A stretch of 64,000 nucleotides of DNA, from assembly GCF_000147815.2 (NCBI RefSeq), contig NC_015951.1:1-64000 (forward strand). Reading direction: 5' to 3'. The position numbers and the translations under genes are program-made. The notes beneath the pieces were generated by a model. The model saw only the letters and a list, made by a program, of their open reading frames with translations, did no database searches and was not told where the DNA came from. Below, one piece after another: positions 1-7,923 of the stretch; positions within the stretch are counted from its first letter, which is position 1, and each line of letters begins with the position of its first letter. The DNA comes from Streptomyces violaceusniger Tu 4113. Its GTDB lineage: Bacteria > Actinomycetota > Actinomycetes > Streptomycetales > Streptomycetaceae.

Positions 1-1116
1 ACGCGATTGACGCAATGTCAATTTGGCGTGTGACGGACTCCCTTGGCGGAGAGTGGTTAGCGTCGGAGGGCGACAACTCCCTTCAGTGGGGCTGAGCTTT
101 GAGGGTAGCGAGCTGCAGTGACAGGGTCCGGGCGTTTACGACTACTTGCCTTGACGCAGGCCCGATTGACGGGGCGTGGGCCACTGACATGCGGCTCCAC
201 CTCCCTCTGCCGGACCGCACCGTGGCGCTACCGGCGCCGACTACGGGCGAGCATACGCCCGGTACCCCTTTCGTGTCCATCCCCGCTGAACCTGCTGCAT
301 CACTCCGTGACGCCGGGTAGAGTCTGTGAAATTACAGCACTACCAGCAGAGCTACAAGAGCCTGAAATTCCATGCAAGTAAAGGGGCGTGTGATGCTGGA
401 AACAAGGCATCGGATCCCCTTCACACACAATCCAAACCCTTCCTACAACACTCATCTTGACTCAGAGTCAGGTGCACCGGAATATATCCACCCGTCGCCT
501 GAAAGCCCTCCGGACAACCACCCTCAATACGAAATAGATCCGGACGGAAAACGGTCGGGAGACGTGTCACATAAAACTTGACTGTGAGGCCCCAGGACGG
601 GGTCTGTTTTACGTGACAGCTACGTTCGGAACCCGTTCGTCTTGACGGGAGGGGTTCGTGGAAACTGAGGGATGCGGAGACCATGAGGACGCGGACGAGG
701 TCGATCGCGGCGGTCAGAGGCCGCTGCGCAGCCGTATCCGGGACCACCTACTGCTGGGGGCCGCGTACGGTGCCGGGAACGGCCTGGCGGGACTGCTGGT
801 TTGGTGGGCGACCCGCCAGTGACTGGCCCGCTGGCGTCGTCGTCACCGGCGGGCGGCGCTCAGAGGGCGGAGCATGCAGCGGGGGTCGTAGAGGCGCGCG
901 TCTAAAGATCAGATAGATGCAGCGCGTTGACCTGCGAAAACGCAGACGGTGTATGCGCCCAGGGTGAATGGATCACGGCTGCGGGCGGCGAGATGCATGC
1001 ACGTAGGTGAATAGATCGTGCTTGGCAAGGGACACGCCCGGCCGTGCATGGATCAACCGAATAAGATATCGCGGCTGGTATGTTATGCGGCGTCAGAGTT
1101 GATCAGAGGAGAGCTC
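1..1116. other. Gene-poor leader region
   Basis: I see no convincing gene here. Short open frames exist on both strands, but none has a recognisable motif, a good ribosome-binding site or consistent GC-rich third positions. The last 200 bases hold a direct repeat (separate entry) and a TATGTTAT stretch near 1078 that could be part of a promoter for the gene starting at 1117. Confidence 0.5.
963..1017. promoter_or_regulatory. Direct repeat upstream of winged-helix operon
   Basis: GGTGAATGGATC (963-974) recurs as GGTGAATAGATC (1006-1017), 11 of 12 bases identical and 43 bp apart, about four helical turns. It lies 100 bp upstream of two winged-helix proteins. It could be an operator for them or a small iteron set. 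No further copies were seen, so the role is only inferred. Confidence 0.4.
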
Positions 1117-1677
1117 GTGGCCCAGCCCCTGCGGCGTAGTGCGGAGTCCCCCGCGAAGGCGACGCGGCTGTCTCCTGCGCCTCCGCCGCCGAACACTGTC
1201 GACGGTGTTGAGTCTGCGCGGCAGCTGCTGAAGAAGCTGGAGGACCTGGCCCGCAAGGGCGGTACGTTCAGCACCAGCCCGGACGTCAAGCCGTATGCCT
1301 TCTACGGCAGCCAGCACGTGAGCACGTCGCAGGTGATCCAGGACAACCTGTGGAAGTTCGGGTTCTCCGAGACGGCGCGCAACGTGCTGGACCACATGAC
1401 GGTCCACCATGATGCCCAGGCCCTGGTGCAGATGACTCAGAGCAGCCTGGCCGCGAAGTTCGGCTGCTCGCAGTCGAAGATTTCGCGGTCGATCGGGCAG
1501 CTGAGCAAGCACAACTTCGCCTGGAAGGAGCGGCGCGGCGTGTACCGGCTCCACCCGCTCTACGCGTACCGGTGGGGCAGTGTGAAGCAGCGGAAGCTGC
1601 TCAAGGAACTGGGTGAGAAGACACTGACCAAGTACGAGATCGTCGTCCCGGCTGTCAGGAATGAGGCATCGCGATGA
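1117..1677 (+). CDS. Winged-helix DNA-binding protein, replication/partition type
   Basis: A 186-residue protein. The start is taken at GTG 1117 because AGAGGAGAG sits just upstream; an upstream GTG at 1018 keeps the frame open but has no such site. The C-terminal half holds a winged-helix fold: the segment with SLAAKFGCSQSKISRSIGQL is the helix-turn-helix and GVYRLHPLYAYRWGS the wing. The N-terminus is Pro/Ser-rich and probably disordered. The fold resembles RepL/MarR-type proteins of actinomycete plasmids. Its stop overlaps the next gene's start (ATGA), and that gene encodes a second protein of the same fold, so the two are co-translated and may act together. A role in plasmid replication or its control is inference. 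Confidence 0.75.
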   Translation: MAQPLRRSAESPAKATRLSPAPPPPNTVDGVESARQLLKKLEDLARKGGTFSTSPDVKPYAFYGSQHVSTSQVIQDNLWKFGFSETARNVLDHMTVHHDAQALVQMTQSSLAAKFGCSQSKISRSIGQLSKHNFAWKERRGVYRLHPLYAYRWGSVKQRKLLKELGEKTLTKYEIVVPAVRNEASR

Positions 1678-2141
1678 GCACTGTCCCCGGCTTCCACAAC
1701 CCGGAGATCTTCGAGGCCCTGCCGAACGCACGCCTGTCCCCCACGGCCCGCGACGTCTTCGATGTCCTCACCGCCCGCCAGGAGGCCGGCGGCCTGGTCC
1801 ACATCCGGCAGAAGGACATCGCCAAACGCCTCGACATCAGCCAGGCCGCCGTCTCCCGGGCCATCGGCCAGTTGAAGGACAAGGGCATCCTCGACGGCCG
1901 CCACCGCCAAGGCACAGTGCTCATCCACCCGCTGATGGCCGCCTACGAGTCGTTCGCCCACATGGTCAACCACCTCCAGGACCCGAACACCTTCGTATGG
2001 CCGCTGAACTTCCCCACCGGCGACATGCGACCGCCGCGCACCAGCGACGCGCGGGTCGACACCGACTTCGACCCCGACCCGGACGGTGGCGAGGACGCCC
2101 CAGCCCCTGAAAGCCGGCCAACCCTCCGGCTGGCTGGCTGA
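1674..2141 (+). CDS. Winged-helix DNA-binding protein, paralogue of preceding gene
   Basis: A 155-residue protein whose ATG overlaps the previous stop codon (ATGA). Residues about 20-85 form a winged helix: TARDVFDVLTARQ, then the recognition helix DIAKRLDISQAAVSRAIGQL and the wing GTVLIHPLMAAYESF. The C-terminal 50 residues are acidic and Pro-rich. It shares the AxxSRxIGQLKxKGxL pattern and the 'HPL.A' ending with its upstream neighbour, so the pair looks like a tandem duplication that diverged. The substrate DNA is unknown; the repeat at 963-1017 is a candidate target. Confidence 0.75.
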   Translation: MSTVPGFHNPEIFEALPNARLSPTARDVFDVLTARQEAGGLVHIRQKDIAKRLDISQAAVSRAIGQLKDKGILDGRHRQGTVLIHPLMAAYESFAHMVNHLQDPNTFVWPLNFPTGDMRPPRTSDARVDTDFDPDPDGGEDAPAPESRPTLRLAG

Positions 2142-2344
2142 TGCGAGGCTTGGAAACACGCACTCGGGGGCTCTCAATTCCCGTAGGAGGGAGCGGACGT
2201 GACGCTGACATTCCATCCGAAGCCGTGTGAATGGCCTGGCCAGCGGAACCGGAACCTTGGAGTGGCCCCTGCTCATGGGGCGGCCATGGCGGCGCCTCCC
2301 TGGTGAACCGACTGCCTACCCGCTGATGCGGGCCGTGGTTCGCC

Positions 2345-2926
2345 TCAGGGCCCCGTGGCAGGGGGCTCGGTCGTCCCGCCTGCGATCCAGGAGTTACGAC
2401 TTCGCCCCATCCAGCTCCACGGTTCCTGCAGGTAATGCTGTGCCACGGTGACGTAGTCACCCAGGCTGCGGTCGAGCTCAGCTGCGCCCACCGAGCGGTC
2501 GTCCAGAGAGGTGAAGATCGCCTGCATTAGGGAGTCTCCAAGCTCCGTGACTCTGCCGGGTCCCTCCAGCCTCAGCACCTGATACGTCCGCTCCGCCTCC
2601 GCGAGAAGCGCCTCGTCCAGAGAGCCTTGATCACGCTTACGATCTTCGACGAGCGCCTGAGCGGCTTGCAGGAAGGCCACGTATACCTCGCGCTTGGCCT
2701 CAAGCTGCTGCACTCTAGCCTGTGCTTCCAGGGACTGTTGCACCGTCTTCAAGACAGCCTCGGCCTGCTGCTCTCCCGCATGCCGTGCTGCAGCAGCTTG
2801 CTCCTCGCCCGCCAGCCGTGCTGCAGCAGCTTGACGAAATCCGGCACTGCGCGTGAGCCAGCCGGTTACGGCGCTGCCAGCAATCGCTGATCCTGCCGCG
2901 ATCAGTGCTATCCCCCAGTCGCTCAT
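2345..2926 (-). CDS. Single-pass membrane protein with cytoplasmic coiled coil
   Basis: A 193-residue protein. The ATG at 2926 is preferred over an upstream in-frame GTG because the membrane segment follows it directly. Residues 3-22 (IALIAAGSAIAGSAV core) form one hydrophobic helix. They are followed by about 60 residues rich in Ala, Glu and Gln (AAAARLAGEEQ, AAAARHAGEQQ) that predict a coiled coil, then a helical domain beginning EAKREVYVAFLQ. The layout (N-terminal anchor, coiled coil, YxxF helix) recurs in the proteins at 29820-30362 and 36253-36819. No enzymatic motif is visible. Function unknown. Confidence 0.7.
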   Translation of the reverse strand: MSDWGIALIAAGSAIAGSAVTGWLTRSAGFRQAAAARLAGEEQAAAARHAGEQQAEAVLKTVQQSLEAQARVQQLEAKREVYVAFLQAAQALVEDRKRDQGSLDEALLAEAERTYQVLRLEGPGRVTELGDSLMQAIFTSLDDRSVGAAELDRSLGDYVTVAQHYLQEPWSWMGRSRNSWIAGGTTEPPATGP

Positions 2927-3065
2927 CACGACATCCTCTCGCGTGCGAGCCGTACTCGAACGCGCGGGGTGGCCGGCAGGGGAAACGTCCCCCCACACCT
3001 GCTGAGGCGTGCTCCCCGGCCACAGCCGAGATCAACTACCTGCCATAACACCACTGCAAGGGGGC

Positions 3066-3209
3066 ATGGCCCAAGGCGACTGGATTCGGATCCATCCGGC
3101 GACGGTCCGGGGTGAGGGCGGTCGGGAAGACGCCCTCCGCGAAGCGGTCGAGGCCATCAAGGCCGGCGAACTCAACGAACCGGCACCCCCACCCCGCAGC
3201 GGCACCTGA
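3066..3209 (+). CDS. Small hypothetical protein, 47 residues
   Basis: A short open frame starting MAQGDWIRIHPATV with GGGGG just before the ATG. Codon third positions are almost all G or C. The sequence is hydrophilic, with a helix around REDALREAVEAIKAGEL. No known domain. It lies 94 bp upstream of the repeat protein gene on the same strand. Confidence 0.5.
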   Translation: MAQGDWIRIHPATVRGEGGREDALREAVEAIKAGELNEPAPPPRSGT

Positions 3210-3303
3210 CCGCCGTGCCCACACGCCGAACCGCATAACACTGCGAGATGAAGGTCAGCGACCCTGTTGCAACCGCTCGTGGAACGGGGGAGTCTCCTGA
3301 GGA

Positions 3304-4572
3304 GTGAGTCCAACTTTGCCCCCCGGCCCGGCTGAGCGGCGCGGCCTGCGTCTCTGGAACGTCGGCCTGGTCCTAGCCCTAGCGTTCATAGCCGCAGTCC
3401 TCGTCGCCGCTGGCGTCTTCTACACCACGTGGGACCTTCTCGGAGCCCGCAAGCTCAAGTCCGAGTCCACCATCGACTCGAAGACGCTCTTTGACCTGGT
3501 GAAGCTCTCCTTCGGGGTGGTGGCCGGAGCCGGCGCTCTGGTCGCCCTGGTCGTCGCTTACCGTCGCCAGCGCATTGACGAGGACGGTGCCCTGCGCGAC
3601 GCCTCACGCTTGCATAACGAGCGTTTCACCAGCGCCGTCACCCAGCTCGGTGACGGTTCCCCCGCCGTACGTCTCGGGGGCGTCCATGCCCTCGTCGGCC
3701 TCGCCGATGACGCTCCCAGCCGCAGCCTCCGCCAGACCTGCATCGACGTCCTGTGCGCCTACCTCCGCCTCCCCTACACCGCAGAAGCCGATCTACCGAC
3801 CGGCGACATCGAAGCCCGACATACCTACCTCGCACTGCGGGAAGTCCGGCATACCATCATCCGCCTCATCCGTGACCACCTCCGTCTGCCTGCGGATCAT
3901 GACCACTCATGGCAAGGACACGACCTCGACCTCACCAACGTCACCTTCGACGGCGGAGACTTCACCAAAGCAGTGTTCTCGGGTGGCACGGTCAGCTTCC
4001 AAGGGGCGAGGTTTGTGGGCGGCACGGTGAACTTCCGCGGGGCGTTGTTCTCCGGCAGTACGGTCAACTTCATGGGGGCGGAGTTCTCCGGCGGCACGGT
4101 CAAATTCCGCGGGGCGAAGTTCTCGGGAAGCACGGTCAACTTCGTGAGGGCGGAGTTCTCCGGCGGCACGGTCGACTTCAGCGCGGCGACGTTCTCCGGC
4201 GGCACGGTCACCTTCATCAGGGCGACGTTCTCCGGCGGCACGGTCAACTTCAACATAGCGACGTTCTCCGGCGGCACGGTCGACTTCCGCTGGGCGATGT
4301 TCTCCGGCAGCGCAGTCGACTTCAGCGAGGCGACGTTCTCCAGCGGCACAGTCGACTTCAGCGAGGCGACGTTCTCCAGCGGCACAGTCGACTTCAGCTG
4401 GGGGACGTTGTCCAGCGGCGCGGTCGACTTCAGCGCGGCGGTGTTCTCCGGCGGCACGGTCGACTTCTCCCGGGCAGATGGCGACGCACCCTCCCATCTG
4501 GTGCCAGCCTCGGGAGCGACCCAGCAGCCTGGACTTCTCCTGCCCGCAAACTGGCTTACATCGGGCGCGTAA
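3304..4572 (+). CDS. Membrane-anchored pentapeptide-like repeat protein
   Basis: A 422-residue protein of an actinobacterial family usually annotated as pentapeptide-repeat proteins. Two membrane helices lie at about residues 17-38 and 62-80. They are followed by a helical linker with AVRLGGVHALVGLADD and the RQTCIDVLCAYLRLP block, then a long repeat tract from residue 225. The repeat is unusual: fourteen units of exactly 12 residues with consensus xFSGGTVxFxxA. The tract probably folds as a beta-solenoid facing the cytoplasm. A GTG start was chosen because a GAGGAG sequence overlaps or precedes it; the true start could be slightly downstream. A decayed paralogue lies at 42338-43146. Role unknown; related proteins are often suggested to be protein-binding scaffolds. 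Confidence 0.8.
   Translation: MSPTLPPGPAERRGLRLWNVGLVLALAFIAAVLVAAGVFYTTWDLLGARKLKSESTIDSKTLFDLVKLSFGVVAGAGALVALVVAYRRQRIDEDGALRDASRLHNERFTSAVTQLGDGSPAVRLGGVHALVGLADDAPSRSLRQTCIDVLCAYLRLPYTAEADLPTGDIEARHTYLALREVRHTIIRLIRDHLRLPADHDHSWQGHDLDLTNVTFDGGDFTKAVFSGGTVSFQGARFVGGTVNFRGALFSGSTVNFMGAEFSGGTVKFRGAKFSGSTVNFVRAEFSGGTVDFSAATFSGGTVTFIRATFSGGTVNFNIATFSGGTVDFRWAMFSGSAVDFSEATFSSGTVDFSEATFSSGTVDFSWGTLSSGAVDFSAAVFSGGTVDFSRADGDAPSHLVPASGATQQPGLLLPANWLTSGA
3976..4479 (+). repeat. 14 x 36-bp in-frame coding repeat
   Basis: Fourteen tandem 36-bp units without any length change; the first TTC is at 3976 and the last unit starts at 4444, exactly 13 periods later. Each encodes xFSGGTVxFxxA. Units 11 and 12 are nearly identical at DNA level, suggesting recent unit duplication. 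The opposite strand is also open throughout as a by-product of the repeat. Confidence 0.9.
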
Positions 4573-4693
4573 TCGAGTCGCAGAGCAAGCGGCGCGCTGC
4601 GCCATCGCTCCGAGAGAGCAGCGCCGCTTCCCATGTCCGGGTGATTGGTTTGTCGTGCAAATGCTGCGCTCGGCGTCGGGGTACCGTGACGGC

Positions 4694-4732
4694 GTACGGC
4701 CCGGAGTCAATTGGAGTGACTCCGGGCCGTAC
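4694..4732. terminator. Bidirectional hairpin terminator
   Basis: A perfect 16-bp inverted repeat (4694-4709 with 4717-4732) around a 7-base loop. It sits between the converging repeat-protein gene and the Tpg-like gene, so it can stop transcription from both sides. Confidence 0.85.
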
Positions 4733-4746
4733 ATGTGTGGGTCAGG

Positions 4747-5334
4747 TCAGGCGGACCAGCCGATCGAGGAGACGTAGGTGTAGGCGTCCCAGTCGGTGCC
4801 CAGGGTGCTTTGGATGATGTCGTCCCAGACGGCTTCGAGTTCTCCCATGTCTTCGGCGATCCAGGCGTCGACGGCGCGGTCCCACACGGCGCCGCGGACG
4901 TTGACGCTGCGGGTCTCCAGGTCGCGTTGGTGTCTGCGGTCGACGGCGGACTGGTCGGCAGGGTCGATCTCGATGCGGGTTCCGCGGCCGCGGTTGTTGA
5001 GCCGGCGCTTGAGGTCGGCGATCACGTTGCGGCGGCGTAGGTCCCAGTATGCGGCGTCCAGGCGGGCGAGGTTGGCCTTGCTGGGGGTCTGTTCCTCGGC
5101 CAGCCAGGCCATGAGGGTGCGGGGTCTGACGTGGATGCCCGCGCGGTCCATGGCCTCGTAGCCGGCGTCGCTGGCGGTGAGGTAGCGCAGGCGGGCGGCC
5201 AGGCCACGCTCGGAGTCGACGGGGGATTCGATGCCGGTGACCATCCGGTCGATGCCTTCGGCCAGGGCCACTCCACCATGGACGCCTCGGGCGCGGAAGG
5301 TGCCAAGGTGCCTCCAGCGGCTTCCGGAGGCCAT
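4747..5334 (-). CDS. Tpg-like putative telomere terminal protein
   Basis: A 195-residue protein downstream of, and overlapping by one base (TGATG), the Tap-like gene, the same order as tap-tpg of Streptomyces linear replicons. As in Tpg (about 184 residues), an ARLRYLTAS block starts the conserved part. It is followed by a helix-turn-helix-like segment (AGIHVRPRTLMAWLAEEQTP), a basic stretch (RRRNVIADLKRRLNNRGRGT) and a C-terminal acidic domain ending in aromatic residues (DWDAYTYVSSIGW). In Tpg this architecture supports telomere binding and priming of end patching. Overall similarity to classic Tpg is low by eye, so the assignment rests on layout and gene order. It could instead be a plain DNA-binding partner of the upstream protein. 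Confidence 0.5.
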   Translation of the reverse strand: MASGSRWRHLGTFRARGVHGGVALAEGIDRMVTGIESPVDSERGLAARLRYLTASDAGYEAMDRAGIHVRPRTLMAWLAEEQTPSKANLARLDAAYWDLRRRNVIADLKRRLNNRGRGTRIEIDPADQSAVDRRHQRDLETRSVNVRGAVWDRAVDAWIAEDMGELEAVWDDIIQSTLGTDWDAYTYVSSIGWSA

Positions 5335-6893
5335 CAGCGGGTCACCTTGCCGACGGTGTACTCACCGGACGCCTTGGCGTCGCTGTGCTTGATCTTCATC
5401 TGGGCGACGCCCCGTCCCTCGGGGAAGACCTGCCGCCAGTCGCCGGTGACGTGCAGCTCGTCGGTGCCCATCATGGCGATGACGTCCAGACCGGCCTGGT
5501 GGGCCTTGTATGCCTTGCCCCAGAGGTTGGCGTACGCCTGGCTGTGAATGATGTGCATCCAGTCCGGACGCACCATTTCGCGGTTATGAATCGACTCGCC
5601 CATCGTGGAGATGAACTTCGAATACATCGCCTTGATGTATTCGAAGGTGATGGTGTCGTCCTCGGTGATAGCCGTCTCGCGCGCGGCGGTGAGCGTCTTC
5701 CGCAGGGCGTCCAGGAAATTCTCGGTCGCGCCGGACGTCCACGACTCGTGAATATCCGGCGGGTCGAGAAGCCCGTATTTCGGCCCTGAAAGGCGCAGTA
5801 GGAGGCGCAGGGTGGCGTTGGTGACCCATACGGGGCCGGGCTGGTCGCGGTCGCCGAGGGGGTCGGGCAGGTGCGGGTGGGTCCAGGGTGAGGGGGTGAT
5901 CAGGTGGACTCCGGAGCGCTTGGGGTCCACGCCGTCCGCGTCGGTGGAGTGCTCCAGTTTCCCGATCGGGAGCCAGGTCTTGAGGGCGGAGAGGTAGGCG
6001 GCGTTGACGTCCAGGGCGGTGACCGCGGTGCTCCCGGAGCTTTTGAGGGAGTAGTCGGGGTGGTGGAAGTTGGGGCGGGCCTCCCAGATCTGGTCCGGCT
6101 CCTTCTTGGAGGGCTTCTTGAGGATGTCGGGCAAGGCCGGGTAGGCGGTGTAGGTGTAGCGGGCGGTGGCCCGGGTCTCCTCGAACAGGCGCATGACGTC
6201 CGGAATGGCGCGCTTGATCAGGGCCTTGAGGGCGGCGTCGGCGTCGCCTTCGGCGCGCTCCAGCTCTTCGTGCACGGCCTGGCCGATGAGGCCGGCGGTC
6301 TCGGCCTGGGCGCGGGCCGCGGACTTCGCCCGGCGCTGCGGCCGCGAGGACACCGGCGCCGGAACCGGTGACGGCGCGGAGGCCGGAGCGGGTGTGGACG
6401 TGCTGGCCGGGGCGTGCGCGGGCGTGGCGGCGGCCTGGGGCGGCGTGGCGGCGGGGGGCTGGCACATGGCGCCGGGGTGCAGGGAACGGCCGTCGATGGC
6501 CTTGTAGGGCGTTGCGACGCCGCAGCGGAGGCAGGGGGCGGGCTCGCCCTGGACGGCCAGCCCGTCGGGGCCCCACGCGGTCTCCGGGGCGGCGAACTCT
6601 GCAGCCGGGGCGCTACTCGGGGCGGCGCTGGGCTCGGTGGGTGCGGGGTGGATCTGGGCCAGGCCCTCCAGCAGCCGCAGGTACTTAAAGCGCCCCGGCG
6701 GCTGCGGATCCGTGGTGCCGTCCTCCCAGTTGGCGACCGTCTGCCGACCGACCCCCACCGCCTCGGCGACCTGGGCACGGGAGAGACCGGCGGCCTGCCG
6801 CAGCCGCAGACGCTCGGCCGGCTCCGGCATGCGCGCCGTCAGCCGTGCTTCCTGCAACAACGCTTCCACGCTGTCCATTTGGTCATCGCTCAT
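5334..6893 (-). CDS. Tap-like protein: XRE HTH plus polymerase-like C-terminus
   Basis: A 519-residue protein. Residues 24-75 are an XRE helix-turn-helix (RLRQAAGLSRAQVAEAVGVG, then QTVANWEDG), with the PPxRxxYxRLLEG tail seen in telomere-associated protein Tap. Residues 80-195 are Ala/Pro-rich, and a Cys-x2-Cys...Cys group (121-144) may bind metal. The C-terminal domain carries ALDVNAAYLSAL (293-304), YIKAMYSKFISTMG (419-432) and VIAMMGTDEL (471-480). These are reminiscent in order of family B polymerase motifs A (DxxxLYP), B (Kx6-7YG) and C (DTD), as also seen loosely in Tap. It is some 200 residues shorter than the usual Tap. The direct repeats at 6914-6952 suggest autoregulation. Polymerase activity is inference; an alternative is a transcriptional regulator with an unrelated tail. 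Confidence 0.55.
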   Translation of the reverse strand: MSDDQMDSVEALLQEARLTARMPEPAERLRLRQAAGLSRAQVAEAVGVGRQTVANWEDGTTDPQPPGRFKYLRLLEGLAQIHPAPTEPSAAPSSAPAAEFAAPETAWGPDGLAVQGEPAPCLRCGVATPYKAIDGRSLHPGAMCQPPAATPPQAAATPAHAPASTSTPAPASAPSPVPAPVSSRPQRRAKSAARAQAETAGLIGQAVHEELERAEGDADAALKALIKRAIPDVMRLFEETRATARYTYTAYPALPDILKKPSKKEPDQIWEARPNFHHPDYSLKSSGSTAVTALDVNAAYLSALKTWLPIGKLEHSTDADGVDPKRSGVHLITPSPWTHPHLPDPLGDRDQPGPVWVTNATLRLLLRLSGPKYGLLDPPDIHESWTSGATENFLDALRKTLTAARETAITEDDTITFEYIKAMYSKFISTMGESIHNREMVRPDWMHIIHSQAYANLWGKAYKAHQAGLDVIAMMGTDELHVTGDWRQVFPEGRGVAQMKIKHSDAKASGEYTVGKVTR

Positions 6894-6913
6894 ACCTCAA
6901 CCCTACACCCTGC

Positions 6914-6952
6914 TAGGCGTAGAATGGCAAGCAATTAGGCGATCATTAGGCG
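6914..6952. promoter_or_regulatory. Helically phased TAGGCG operator repeats
   Basis: TAGGCG occurs at 6914, 6936 and 6947, spaced 22 and 11 bp, i.e. two turns and one turn of the helix, immediately upstream of the XRE-domain Tap-like gene. Two copies are preceded by ATT (ATTAGGCG). The phasing indicates cooperative binding on one face of the DNA, most simply by the XRE domain of the downstream product. Confidence 0.65.
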
Positions 6953-7042
6953 TCCATTTGCGTGGAGCGGTGCGCTGGAGCGGCGGTGATCGGCATTCTG
7001 GGAGCAGGCCGTCTCGATCCCGGGGAGTTGCGGCAGGGCGGG

Positions 7043-7819
7043 TCAGAGGAGGGTTCCGCGCAGGGCGCGGCGGTCACCGGTGAGGGCGAAGCGGCGGGCG
7101 GCCAGCCGTCGGTCGAGGGGTTCGCCGATCTCCTCGCACAGCAGGGCCAGGCGGGTGGCGGCCTGGTCCTCGGAGAGGTAGCCGGGGGCGACTTCGAGCA
7201 TCAGCTCGCCGACGGCGAGGACGTTGGCGGCGAGCTGGTCGACGGCGCGTCGCCCGTCCGCGACGGCTGGGTTCGCCGGCGGTTCGGTGGGCGCGGCCGT
7301 CGCGATACGGACGTCGTGGACGGCCTGGTGGACGATGGCCCGGACGGCCTCCGGTTCCGGGCCCCGGGCGCTGCTGGCGGTCAGAGCGGCGAGGCGGCGG
7401 GTGATCAGGGCCGCGACGTCGTCGGCGCGGCCGGCCACGGCCAGGAGCGCTCGCTGGGACAGCCCGAAGTCGATCGCGGCCGCCGCCGTGTCGGTGTCTC
7501 GCGTGCGAGACGGATCGGCGGTGGTGACGGCGGCGTTGATGGTTCCCAGTGCGCGGGCGATGTCGAGGAGGCGGTACGCCTGGGCGCGGCTGATGCCGAA
7601 CTCCGCCGCGCAATACGCCTGCCACGAGGCGAAGCCGAGAGGCAGCCAGACGCGGGCGGCGTGCGCATCGCGGACCCGGGCAGCGAGGACGGCGACCGAG
7701 CGCCGGACGTCGTCCATCGCCTCCCTCAGCCCGGCCGTCATTGCGCGGGCCTGCGCAGCGGTCAGGGGTGGCCTGGCCCGTCGGGCGACCATGCCCTGGT
7801 CCTCGTCCTGCTCGCCCAT
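7043..7819 (-). CDS. Plasmid-type DNA-associated protein, unknown function
   Basis: A 258-residue mainly helical protein. The ATG at 7819 was chosen because the upstream extension has no helical content or conserved feel. The region VWLPLGFASWQAYCAAEFGI, followed by SRAQAYRLLDIARAL, looks like a helix-turn-helix of a type found in hypothetical proteins of actinomycete plasmids and integrative elements. The centre has QRALLAVAGRADDVAALI. No catalytic motif. It is on the same strand as, and downstream of, the gene at 7924-9309. A DNA-binding role is inferred from the helix-turn-helix only. Confidence 0.6.
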   Translation of the reverse strand: MGEQDEDQGMVARRARPPLTAAQARAMTAGLREAMDDVRRSVAVLAARVRDAHAARVWLPLGFASWQAYCAAEFGISRAQAYRLLDIARALGTINAAVTTADPSRTRDTDTAAAAIDFGLSQRALLAVAGRADDVAALITRRLAALTASSARGPEPEAVRAIVHQAVHDVRIATAAPTEPPANPAVADGRRAVDQLAANVLAVGELMLEVAPGYLSEDQAATRLALLCEEIGEPLDRRLAARRFALTGDRRALRGTLL

Positions 7820-7923
7820 GTCTCCATGGTCCTGCGCGGCCGCGGGCCGGACCAGGGCGTGTGTGAGGCTCTGTCTGAGCCTCACAGATCCCTGCGTCTA
7901 CCTGACGAGATGAGGGCTCGATC

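Noticed and set aside
3976..4479. CRISPR-like 36-bp periodicity
   Set aside because: Units are contiguous with no unique spacers and are in frame within a coding gene; no cas genes are present.
3897..4734. Long open frames on the minus strand opposite the repeat protein, with their own 12-residue periodicity
   Set aside because: They mirror the 36-bp repeat of the plus-strand gene and have no start signal or independent homology; the plus strand has membrane helices and a family match.
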